Origin: Candidatus Melainabacteria bacterium
Lineage (GTDB): Bacteria > Cyanobacteriota > Vampirovibrionia > LMEP-6097
Length of the DNA stretch: 52,429 nucleotides
Reading direction: 5' to 3'
Assembly: GCA_005110385.1 (NCBI GenBank)
Contig: DUDT01000008.1
Location: 1 to 52,429 of the forward strand
Part shown: one piece after another, positions 41,701 through 49,674 of the stretch
Layout: each line of letters begins with the position of its first letter
How positions within the stretch are numbered: the stretch's first letter is position 1
Notes under the pieces: model-generated
Seen by the model: the letters and a program-made list of their open reading frames with translations, nothing else
Told to the model about the DNA's origin: nothing
The model's database searches: none
Made by a program: the position numbers and the translations under genes

Positions 41701-43074
41701 GTGCTAGAACCAAAAAAAAATAGTAAATTTTACTTAATAGTTTTTTTATTGATTAATTTCTTTTCGATAGCTTGTTCAGCTAAAGAAACTAATGCCAAGT
41801 CACCTTATGTTGATCTTTATGACAAGGTTTGGCTGATTATCCAGAAAGACTATGTTGACTCCTCTTTTAATGGTCAGGATTGGAATATATGGCGTCACCG
41901 CTATGATGAGTATATTCATACTGAAAAAGATGCTAATAAAGCCATAGAGACTATGGTGGCGAGCTTAGGAGATAGATATACTAGATTTTTAGATAAAAAA
42001 GCTTTTGATGAAGAAAAAGAATCAATAGAGGCTGAGCTTACGGGTATCGGTATTCAGATAGGTTTAGATAAAGAGCAGCGTGTAATTGTCATAGCACCGA
42101 TAGAAGGGACACCAGCCTCTAAAGCGGATCTTAGACCTAATGATTTAATTCTTGAAATCGATGATAAAAATACTTCCGGCTTGTCGATTGAAGAAGCGGC
42201 AAAGCGTATTAGAGGTGCAGCTGGAACTAAGGTGAAACTTTTGATGCAGAGAGAGAAACTGAAATTTACTAAAATTATTGAGCGAGATAGAATACCTATT
42301 AAAGCTATTCCAGACGGGCAAGCTAAGATTATTTTTGATGATATTGGTTATGTTCGTTTAAGTACTTTTATCTCGAAAGATACCGTAGGAGAAGTTCTTG
42401 CTGCATTTAATAATTTAGATAAATCAGCTAAGGCTTATATTATAGATCTTAGAAATAACCCGGGTGGGCTGCTTAATAATGCGATGGTAATCTCTGACAT
42501 GTTTCTAGAAGATGGAGTTATAGTAAGTACTGTCAATAAGAATAATTATATAAATTCATTCAAAGCAAGAAAAGTGGTTACTACTGATAAGCCTATGGTT
42601 ATTTTAATTAATGGTAGTAGTGCAAGTGCAAGTGAGATTTTCAGTGGCGCTTTAAGAGATAATAATCGAGCAGAGTTAGTTGGCTCTACGACCTTTGGTA
42701 AAGGCTTAGTTCAAGCTATTAATAAATTAGAGAATGGTAGTGGTATTAATGTGACTATCGCTAAATATTTAACACCAGATAAGACGGATATTAATAAAAA
42801 AGGTATAAAACCAGACTATGAGGTTAGTTTAGAAAAGTACGATTATGAAAATAGTCGTGGGCCATGGTTCTTTGATACTAATGCCCTTTTTGGAACTAGG
42901 GCTCCAGAAGATGGTAAGGATAAGCAATTAATGAAAGCTGTGGAAGTTTTAAAGAGTTCTAATCCTACTTTAAAACCTGTTTCAAATAGTTTATTAGATC
43001 AAATCGCTCTTTGGGACTTAGAACTAGTAGCTAAAAAAGACAAGAAAGAGACTAGTACTGAATTGAAAAAATAA
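41701..43074 (+). CDS. ctpA: C-terminal processing protease (S41 family)
   Basis: A 457-residue S41 protease. The N-terminal hydrophobic segment ends in a lipobox-like FSIAC (Cys about residue 25), so it may be lipid-anchored. The PDZ domain (about 110-200) has TGIGIQIGLDKEQRVIVIAPIEGTPA. The protease domain has YVRLSTF, YIIDLRNNPGG, the nucleophile Ser in LINGSSASASEIFSGAL (about 306) and the Lys in STTFGKGLVQ (about 331), an intact Ser-Lys dyad. Start is GTG 41701. It ends directly next to the stop of the convergent 345-residue gene, with no gap. Confidence 0.94.
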   Translation: MLEPKKNSKFYLIVFLLINFFSIACSAKETNAKSPYVDLYDKVWLIIQKDYVDSSFNGQDWNIWRHRYDEYIHTEKDANKAIETMVASLGDRYTRFLDKKAFDEEKESIEAELTGIGIQIGLDKEQRVIVIAPIEGTPASKADLRPNDLILEIDDKNTSGLSIEEAAKRIRGAAGTKVKLLMQREKLKFTKIIERDRIPIKAIPDGQAKIIFDDIGYVRLSTFISKDTVGEVLAAFNNLDKSAKAYIIDLRNNPGGLLNNAMVISDMFLEDGVIVSTVNKNNYINSFKARKVVTTDKPMVILINGSSASASEIFSGALRDNNRAELVGSTTFGKGLVQAINKLENGSGINVTIAKYLTPDKTDINKKGIKPDYEVSLEKYDYENSRGPWFFDTNALFGTRAPEDGKDKQLMKAVEVLKSSNPTLKPVSNSLLDQIALWDLELVAKKDKKETSTELKK

Positions 43075-44112
43075 TTAGTTCTGTTTTTGATAGTCTTGTA
43101 TAACTGTAGAAAGGTCATGGCTTAAGTGTTTAGCTTCTTTGAGCTTAAGGTCTAATTTAGCAAAAATATCTATAAGAGCACAGATTATGGATGAAAGATG
43201 CTCGCCCCCAGCTTTTTTGATGTTAAGTAAGTTAAATAGATTCTGATAATTATTTTCATGACGGCATCTGATGAACTCTTTAGCTAATTCCTCGCAGCTA
43301 TTTAGCTCTTGTTCATTTAAGAGTAATGCATTATTTTTGATATAGTCTGTGAATTCAGTCTCAAAGCACTTAAGCTTAAATTTAGTACTAAAGTCTAAAT
43401 CAGTTTTTTCAGTTTCTATAATAATAAAATCAAAGCGTTTTTTCTTTTGAGGATAAGCTAGCTTATCTGAATTATGATCTATGGTTAATGTGAATGAATC
43501 TTGGTAACGATTCTCAGCTTTAGACATAGCTAAGAATACTTCTTGCCTGATTTTTACTTGTAATGATTCATCTATGTCAATCTTACTTAAAGCACTAAAC
43601 TCAAAATCCTTGAGATCTCGATAAAAAATATTTTCAAAACATATCTGTGAAAACTTATGCCCAAAGGAGTTTAAATGATCATCTATACTGAGCTGGGCAT
43701 CTAAATTTCGTAATATTTCTGCTGTTAATTTAGAGATAGCTGTAATTTCGTAATCTAAGCTCTTGTAGGCTTCTAGGCGATTAATGATGATTAATTTTAA
43801 AGCTAAGCTATGTCTATTTTTGATGAAATTTTCTGCTAAATCAAAACAGCACGCAAGCTCCTCTTCCTTAAAAAGATGTGATTGAATAATAAAATAATTT
43901 TTCCATGGTCTTGCAGCTTCAAAGACATTACTGAAAGCAGAATCAATTAAAGTCAGCTCTATCTCTTCTTTAAAATCTGGCTGTTGATTTTTTGGATTTT
44001 TATATTCTTGTTTTTTAGAATTACTAGATTTTATTTTTTCTTCGGTAATATCCACTACTGTGAAATTATCGACAGCATTATCTGTATTGAATTGATGTGA
44101 TGGATTATTCAT
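43075..44112 (-). CDS. Hypothetical protein with internal duplication, 345 aa
   Basis: I do not recognise the family. No signal or membrane helix. The first 50 residues are hydrophilic and likely disordered. Two related helical segments are visible: about 68-152 (ELACCFDLAENFIKNRH ... ILRNLDAQL) and about 252-338 (ELNSCEELAKEFIRCRH ... IFAKLDLKL). They share E-L-x-x-C-x-x-L-A-x-x-F-I-x-x-R-H and a following L-D-x-x-L, pointing to an internal duplication of a domain of about 85 residues. The stop lies immediately against the stop of ctpA. Confidence 0.65.
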   Translation of the reverse strand: MNNPSHQFNTDNAVDNFTVVDITEEKIKSSNSKKQEYKNPKNQQPDFKEEIELTLIDSAFSNVFEAARPWKNYFIIQSHLFKEEELACCFDLAENFIKNRHSLALKLIIINRLEAYKSLDYEITAISKLTAEILRNLDAQLSIDDHLNSFGHKFSQICFENIFYRDLKDFEFSALSKIDIDESLQVKIRQEVFLAMSKAENRYQDSFTLTIDHNSDKLAYPQKKKRFDFIIIETEKTDLDFSTKFKLKCFETEFTDYIKNNALLLNEQELNSCEELAKEFIRCRHENNYQNLFNLLNIKKAGGEHLSSIICALIDIFAKLDLKLKEAKHLSHDLSTVIQDYQKQN

Positions 44113-44241
44113 TGTTTAGCAAATAGCAAAAGAAGAAATTAAAAATCTGTGGTGAGTGTTGAAACACTAAGATACCTATGTTCATGGTAACTCAATTACT
44201 TTAAGCTTTGGTTATGGGGATAACCCTTTTGATAATATTTC

Positions 44242-45339
44242 TTAAACCATTCTAGGTTTTAAATTCAATCCAAGATTTTCTTCTAGTCCAAATAAAATAT
44301 TCATATTTTGAATAGCTTGCCCGCTAGCACCTTTAATAGTATTATCTATCGCACAAGTAGCTATGATGCTTTCACTGACTGGGTCGTAGTCGATCTGAAT
44401 GAAGGCATTATTAGTGCCACAAGCCCATTTAGTATTAGGGTATTCATTTTCAGGTAAGATCCTGACGAAATGACTGTCTTTGTAGAAATTTATATAGGTG
44501 TCTTTTAGAAAGCTTTCTGGTTGATTCGGTTTATTTTTAAACTTCAGGTAGGAAGTCGCTAAAAGACCGCTGGTGATAGGAATTAAGTGAGGTGAAAAAG
44601 TGAGTTTAATATTATCGCTACTGTAAAGACTAAAAAATTCTTCTAATTCTGGAGTATGTCTATGTTTGTGAGCTAAATTATATGGTTTAAAACTTTCATT
44701 AACTTCGGTAAATAGGTGTGCTGTAGAGGCTTTTCGTCCAGCACCGCTTACCCCAGATTTAGCATCTATGATAAAGCTAGATAAATCTAAAAGATTTTTA
44801 TCATTCTGGTGGAGTGCTATTAGTGGCAGTACTGATAGTATGCTTGCTGTAGTGTAACAGCCAGGGTTTGCGATTAACTGAGCTTTTTTAGAAGACAGCT
44901 CAAGTTTTTTTTCTGCTGAGTAAGATTCACATAGTCCATAGGTTGCTAACTTAATCAGGGAGAGGTCTTGCGGATTCTTTCTTTCAAGAGCATAGTATTT
45001 AAAATGAGTTTCAAGATCCTTAAATCTGTAATCTGCACTTAAGTCGATGACATGAATTCCTTTTTCTATAAAAATATGTGCATACTCTAGGGCTATGCCA
45101 TTAGGTGTAGCGAAGAAAATTAGATCTGGTTTATATTTTTCAGTATTTTTAATTAATTCATCCGTACTAAGGCAGATTTGATCAAAAATATTTATAAAGG
45201 CGGGATAGACTTCTGAGAATTTTTTATCTTGGTATTGTTCACTGCTAATAAAAACAATTTCAGCAAAAGGATGATCTAGAAGCAGCTCTATGAGCTTAAC
45301 TCCCGTATATCCAGTACTACCTAATATTGCTATTCTCAC
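44242..45339 (-). CDS. argC: N-acetyl-gamma-glutamyl-phosphate reductase
   Basis: A 365-residue ArgC of normal length, the NADPH-dependent third step of arginine synthesis. Motifs are ILGSTGYTGVKLIELLLDHP at the N-terminus (NADP-binding), the catalytic Cys in LIANPGCYTTASILSVLPL (about residue 160), DAKSGVSGAGRKAS, and the His-rich substrate segment AHKHRHTPELEEF (about 219-231), with SPHLIPITSGLLATSYL. The catalytic Cys and His are present. No other arg gene is nearby. It is divergent from the MFS-amidase gene. Confidence 0.95.
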   Translation of the reverse strand: MRIAILGSTGYTGVKLIELLLDHPFAEIVFISSEQYQDKKFSEVYPAFINIFDQICLSTDELIKNTEKYKPDLIFFATPNGIALEYAHIFIEKGIHVIDLSADYRFKDLETHFKYYALERKNPQDLSLIKLATYGLCESYSAEKKLELSSKKAQLIANPGCYTTASILSVLPLIALHQNDKNLLDLSSFIIDAKSGVSGAGRKASTAHLFTEVNESFKPYNLAHKHRHTPELEEFFSLYSSDNIKLTFSPHLIPITSGLLATSYLKFKNKPNQPESFLKDTYINFYKDSHFVRILPENEYPNTKWACGTNNAFIQIDYDPVSESIIATCAIDNTIKGASGQAIQNMNILFGLEENLGLNLKPRMV

Positions 45340-45387
45340 AGAGAAATAATAATAGCAAGCATATAAGAAAACGATAGAATCTTATTA

Positions 45388-48309
45388 GTGCCTTCAGAAA
45401 AAAATAAATTGGCTTTAAGGGCTTTAAACGTTTCGCATTTCTTTAATGATATTTATGCGAAATTTGTTCCGACTATAATGCCTCTGATGCTGCGTGATTT
45501 TAGTTTAAATTTAGCTCAATTAGGCTTTTTTAGTACTTATGCAGCTCTTCTGAGTTTTTTTTTACAGCCGGTATTTGGTTGGCTCAGTGATAAGCAGCGA
45601 AATCTTAAACCTGATTCTCCATTAGAAAAACTTAGTAGTATTTTTACGAAAGATTTATTCCTTATGGTTTCTGGTACTTTTCTTACTGGTATTTTTATAT
45701 CATTAATCCCTTTCGTCAGATCTTTAAATGAGATGCTAATTTTTTTGACTATTGCAGCGATAGGAAATGCTGCTTTTCATCCAGCATCAGTAGCTTATGT
45801 CGGGGCTTTAGCTAATAAAAGCGAGCAGCAGAAAGCTATTGCGAAGTTCATCTTCTATGGTTCATTTGGAGCGGGTTTAAGTCCACTACTCGCTTATTTT
45901 TTAATTGGTAGCCCACCGCAGAATAAAAATTTAACTTTTGCGATACCTTGTTGTGTTCTTGGAGCTATTCTAATGATTATATTTATTAGAGATTCTAAAA
46001 CTACTAACTCTAGGGCTATCCCACGGTTTAAGTTGAGCCTTTTTAAATTGAAGTTCTGGACTTTAATGCTACTCGTGGTTTTTACTTTTTCACGAACTTT
46101 AATAGTCGTTACTTTTGATACTTTTTTACCAGAGTTATTTTTTGATAATGTTCATCGCAGTATAGAGAAAGGGGCCTTTGCATCTACTATGTTTTTTATT
46201 TCTGTAGCGTTAGGAAGCTTTGCTGGACCTTATTTAATTAAACGGTTTGGAAATTTTACAGTTATTTTACTCAGCTTATTATTATCAGCACCATTATTCC
46301 TTCTTTTTTTTCAGAATTCTAATATTTTCATTCTTTTTATTGCAGGTTTTATTCTTAATCTAACTCAAGCTCAGCTTATCTCTATGGCCCAGAATCTAAT
46401 TCCAGAGAAGGCTTCTCTTGCAAGTAGTTTGGTAATGGGTGTACCGTGGGGCTTTGCTGTTATTGCTATGCCACTACTTGGATTTATTGCAGATAGGCAT
46501 GGTTTGTTTGCCACAATGCAATATGGTGTCATAATATTTATTACAGGTTCCCTAATACTAACTATGCTCCTAAAACAAAATAAGATCCTCAATAAATTTG
46601 GCTTAATAGCTATATTGTTCTTTACATTTTTAAGTACAGGCTTTTTAACCGCTCAGGCAGAGGATAAGGTTATTTCTATACAGAATGTAACTTTAAAGCA
46701 TGGTATTTTAAAGGTTCCTCATAATTCTTTTTCTACTATTAAATTTGCTAAAAAGCTTTATGCAAGCCCGGATCGTTTGGTTTTTGATATATACGGTGCT
46801 AGGCTTAAGGGTCCTAAGCAGATTTTTGATTTAGATTCTGGTGCGATTAATAAGGTTACAGTTGCTCAGTTTGAAAACGATGTGGTGCGTGTCGTTATTC
46901 AGTCTACAGATAAGGCACTCCTTGATAAAGTCAAGATTGATAATATTGGACAGAGCATTTACTTTAATCTAGAAGTAGAAGTTTCTAAAATTACTGATGT
47001 TAAACTCAAAATGGGCAGTTTATATCTGACGGCAGATCGTCCTTTGAATGTACGTTCTTTTATTTTAGATAATCCAGCTAGGTTGGTAGTAGATATTATT
47101 GGTTCAACTTTAGCGAATCCAGCACTTAAGCTAGATACTACTAATGGTGCAGAATCTATTAAAGTAAGTCAGTTTAATAACTCTACTACTCGCATAGTGC
47201 TTACTGGTGCTCAAGAATATGAGCAGCGTGAAATTAAAATCAGTGCTGACGAAAAACAGTTAATTATTGTAGGTGGAAATTCCGATAAGACAGATGCTAT
47301 TAGTTTAGTAAAAGGCGGAAAGTTGCTTAACATGAGTCTTTTGGATAAGGCAGATAAGGGTACAGTCTTTATCGTTGAGTCAACTAAAGAGATAGATTAT
47401 AAATTTCTTTATTTAAAAAAACCTGAGCGCTATGTTTTGGATTTAGTCGGTATAGTTTTCGATGAAAATTTAAGAGCTAATCAGTTTAAACCAACTCAGT
47501 ATGTATCTGGTATGAGGTATGGTTTGGCAACTTTAGGTACACCAGTTACTAGAGTTGTGTTTGATTTGAAAAATGAAAATTTATATGCTGATATTTCTAC
47601 TTCTGTAGATAAAAAGACACTTACGCTTACCATCATCCCGACTAATAAGAAGGATTTAATTACTAAGCCTGCTGTTAATGATGTTGTAAAGCCAGCTTTG
47701 ACTGATCCTATCTCTACAGTGCCTTCCGACACGATTATAAAAGAAGGGTTACCCTCGGATCTGCCAGTACATGAAAAATTAGATAAAAAAGTGGTTCTAG
47801 ATGCAGGTCATGGCGGTTATGATCCCGGTGCTCTCTATGATGGGCATGCAGAAAAGGACATCACCTTAGCCATAGCTAAAAAAACTAAAGCTTTATTAGA
47901 AACTGCTGGAGTAAAGGTTTTTATGACTAGATCTGAAGATAGATTTTTATCTTTAGCAGAAAGGGTCGAAATTTCTAAAAGTATTTCTCCTAATATGTTT
48001 GTTTCGATTCATGTAAATGCTTTAGCGACTAACACTGCTATGGATGGTTTGCAGACTTACTATTATTCAGATTCTGGTTATGAGCTTGCTAAAGTCATGC
48101 ATAAAGAGATTTTAGAAACAGGTATGCCAAATCGTAATATTAGAAAAGCTGCTTTTTGGGTTTGTAAGCATAATAAAGCCCCTTCAGTCCTTCTTGAGTT
48201 AGGTTTTATGACGAATCGTGAAGAGCGTAAAAAGCTGGCTTCAGATAAGTACCAAGATCAGCTCGCTAAGCATATTGCTGCCGGTATTATTAAATATTTA
48301 AATAAATAA
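45388..48309 (+). CDS. MFS transporter fused to AMIN-domain N-acetylmuramoyl-L-alanine amidase
   Basis: A 973-residue fusion. Residues about 1-395 are a 12-helix major facilitator transporter, with ALNVSHFFNDIYAKFVPTIMP like the fosmidomycin-resistance (Fsr) branch. Residues about 398-424 (FGLIAILFFTFLSTGFLTAQA) resemble a signal peptide and would act as a 13th helix. From about 425 follow three AMIN-like beta domains (about 425-510, 525-610 and 630-735), then a Pro-rich linker. The zinc amidase_3 domain starts at about 800: VVLDAGHGGYDPGA, the Glu in AEKDITLA, SIHVNAL and LLELGFMTN, all metal ligands and catalytic Glu intact. Start is GTG. No in-frame stop or strong internal start was found. 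The amidase half alone would be a normal AmiC-type cell-wall enzyme. Confidence 0.88.
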   Translation: MPSEKNKLALRALNVSHFFNDIYAKFVPTIMPLMLRDFSLNLAQLGFFSTYAALLSFFLQPVFGWLSDKQRNLKPDSPLEKLSSIFTKDLFLMVSGTFLTGIFISLIPFVRSLNEMLIFLTIAAIGNAAFHPASVAYVGALANKSEQQKAIAKFIFYGSFGAGLSPLLAYFLIGSPPQNKNLTFAIPCCVLGAILMIIFIRDSKTTNSRAIPRFKLSLFKLKFWTLMLLVVFTFSRTLIVVTFDTFLPELFFDNVHRSIEKGAFASTMFFISVALGSFAGPYLIKRFGNFTVILLSLLLSAPLFLLFFQNSNIFILFIAGFILNLTQAQLISMAQNLIPEKASLASSLVMGVPWGFAVIAMPLLGFIADRHGLFATMQYGVIIFITGSLILTMLLKQNKILNKFGLIAILFFTFLSTGFLTAQAEDKVISIQNVTLKHGILKVPHNSFSTIKFAKKLYASPDRLVFDIYGARLKGPKQIFDLDSGAINKVTVAQFENDVVRVVIQSTDKALLDKVKIDNIGQSIYFNLEVEVSKITDVKLKMGSLYLTADRPLNVRSFILDNPARLVVDIIGSTLANPALKLDTTNGAESIKVSQFNNSTTRIVLTGAQEYEQREIKISADEKQLIIVGGNSDKTDAISLVKGGKLLNMSLLDKADKGTVFIVESTKEIDYKFLYLKKPERYVLDLVGIVFDENLRANQFKPTQYVSGMRYGLATLGTPVTRVVFDLKNENLYADISTSVDKKTLTLTIIPTNKKDLITKPAVNDVVKPALTDPISTVPSDTIIKEGLPSDLPVHEKLDKKVVLDAGHGGYDPGALYDGHAEKDITLAIAKKTKALLETAGVKVFMTRSEDRFLSLAERVEISKSISPNMFVSIHVNALATNTAMDGLQTYYYSDSGYELAKVMHKEILETGMPNRNIRKAAFWVCKHNKAPSVLLELGFMTNREERKKLASDKYQDQLAKHIAAGIIKYLNK

Positions 48310-48311
48310 GC

Positions 48312-49199
48312 GTGAGTATGAATTCTGAAAACACTCTGAGGCTTGCTTTCTATGATTCTGGGATTGGTGGTTTTTCAGTTTTAAGAGAATTTTTAAAGTT
48401 TTTTAAGGAGATAAATAAGTTAGCTCAAGCTGATAAAGCTTCAAGTGAGATTAACTTACCTGAGTTAAAGATAGAGATTCAATATATCGCAGATTCAGCA
48501 AGAGCCCCTTATGGAGCGAGATCTTTAGAAGATATTAAAAGATATGTTTATGAGTTTTCCGATTTTGCTGCTAATTTAGGTATAGATTATTTTATTTCTG
48601 CTTGTAATACTAGCTCTAACCTTTTCGAGGACTTAGATTTTTCTGCATATAAATTTAAGACCTTAAATCTTTTCACCGCTCTAAATTCTTTTCTTGAAAA
48701 AGAAAAAGAGACTTTAGCTTTGGCTAATTTATATTATTTAGCTACTAAGGCTAATATAGCTTCTGGAAAATATCATAACTTAGCATTAAAAGTGAATCCT
48801 GTGGCTTGTCCTAAACTAGTACCTTTAATTGAAAAATTTGATTTTGATGAAGCTCTGTCGGTCTTGGAAACAGAATACCTGGGAAATGTAGAAAACAACG
48901 AGAACGCAGAAGTTGGAGCTCAACAACTAGACGGGACTGTTGTTGAGCGTGCAAATTCAAGGCTGACGAGGACGAGTGACCAGGATATTTTCATATTAGG
49001 CTGCACACACTACGCTCTACTAAAGCACCTCTTAGGTAAATATTCGATAATAGATCCAGCAGAGCTGATTTTAAAAGAATTTTCTAAGAATTTTGTAGCT
49101 AGGAGAATATCTTTCATAAATTTAAATACTTACTCTACTGGTGAGAATTCTTCTTTAATTATGTCGACAAAGGAATTGACCTTATCTAATGAGATATAG
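48312..49199 (+). CDS. murI: Glutamate racemase with repeat-derived insert
   Basis: A 295-residue MurI (usual length about 260-270), which makes D-glutamate for peptidoglycan. Family blocks are AFYDSGIGGFSVLREF (Asp and Ser near residues 15-16), RAPYGARSLEDI, the first catalytic Cys in FISACNTSSN (residue 98) and the second in FILGCTHYALL (231). Residues about 193-224 (NNENAEVGAQQLDGTVVE and following) are a dispersed repeat, again in frame and before a core strand. The start is GTG 48312 or ATG 48318; no Shine-Dalgarno site decides. It follows the MFS-amidase gene by 2 bases, a wall-metabolism pairing. Its 3' end overlaps a minus-strand gene by 70 bases. Confidence 0.92.
   Translation: MSMNSENTLRLAFYDSGIGGFSVLREFLKFFKEINKLAQADKASSEINLPELKIEIQYIADSARAPYGARSLEDIKRYVYEFSDFAANLGIDYFISACNTSSNLFEDLDFSAYKFKTLNLFTALNSFLEKEKETLALANLYYLATKANIASGKYHNLALKVNPVACPKLVPLIEKFDFDEALSVLETEYLGNVENNENAEVGAQQLDGTVVERANSRLTRTSDQDIFILGCTHYALLKHLLGKYSIIDPAELILKEFSKNFVARRISFINLNTYSTGENSSLIMSTKELTLSNEI
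48895..48996 (+). repeat. Dispersed palindromic repeat, copy 9 (inside murI, composite)
   Basis: The core GAGAACGCAGAAGTTGGAG is followed by a perfect 10-bp hairpin GCTCAACAAC/GTTGTTGAGC (48918-48927 and 48939-48948). Then comes GCGTGCAAATTCAAGG, which resembles the left part of copy 5. It may be a nested or double insertion. Frame and orientation are as in the other intragenic copies. Confidence 0.82.
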
Positions 49200-49615
49200 C
49201 GTTTAATTTTTTTAAAGTCTATGGTATCGTAAGTAAACTCTTTTTTATGAGTTAGCAGATCTAAAGACTCCATGATATCTAGATTTAAACTTGCTTGGTT
49301 ACGATTTATATTTAATGGGTTAATATCTATTCTTACCGTAACTGGACCTATTCTTGGTGCACTTGCTAGCTTGATAGCTGTTTTGCTTTCATTTGGATTT
49401 TTAGTATCTTCAGTCGTAGTATCTTTGTTACTTAAAATTTTCTCTTTAATATTTATCTTTAAAGCTTCATTTATAAAAATATTTTTACTTTCAAGTAAGC
49501 TTATCGTGCTGAGGCTAGCTGAAACATTGCAAGCTTGAATGAATATAAAAATAAACAATAATAGGCGACTGTAAATTAAAAGTTTACTACAAGGCATGAT
49601 GGAAAAAGTCAGCAT
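49130..49615 (-). CDS. Predicted lipoprotein, 161 aa
   Basis: An N-terminal basic and hydrophobic segment ends in a lipobox-like FIQAC (Cys about residue 29), suggesting lipid attachment outside the inner membrane. The start may instead be the Met at residue 7 (MPCSKLL). The mature part is hydrophilic, with Lys/Asn/Thr stretches (about 60-80) and a segment SAPRIGPVTVRIDINPL. I do not recognise a family. Its 3' end overlaps the 3' end of murI by 70 bases on the other strand, an unusually long convergent overlap. Confidence 0.55.
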   Translation of the reverse strand: MLTFSIMPCSKLLIYSRLLLFIFIFIQACNVSASLSTISLLESKNIFINEALKINIKEKILSNKDTTTEDTKNPNESKTAIKLASAPRIGPVTVRIDINPLNINRNQASLNLDIMESLDLLTHKKEFTYDTIDFKKIKRYISLDKVNSFVDIIKEEFSPVE

Positions 49616-49674
49616 TGACTATCCTTAATTTATATAATAGTTATTCCACATAATACACTTGTAATAGCAGTTTA

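Noticed and set aside
44152-44230. Two small hairpins, AGTGTT-GA-AACACT and GGTTAT-GGGG-ATAACC
   Set aside because: Neither has a T-run on the strand of a gene that ends there, so they cannot be called terminators with confidence.
44171-44245. Protein-like frame (TYVHGNSITLSFGYGDNPFD) between the 345-residue gene and argC
   Set aside because: Only 24 codons, no start, and it overlaps the argC stop. It could be another gene remnant but is too short to support.
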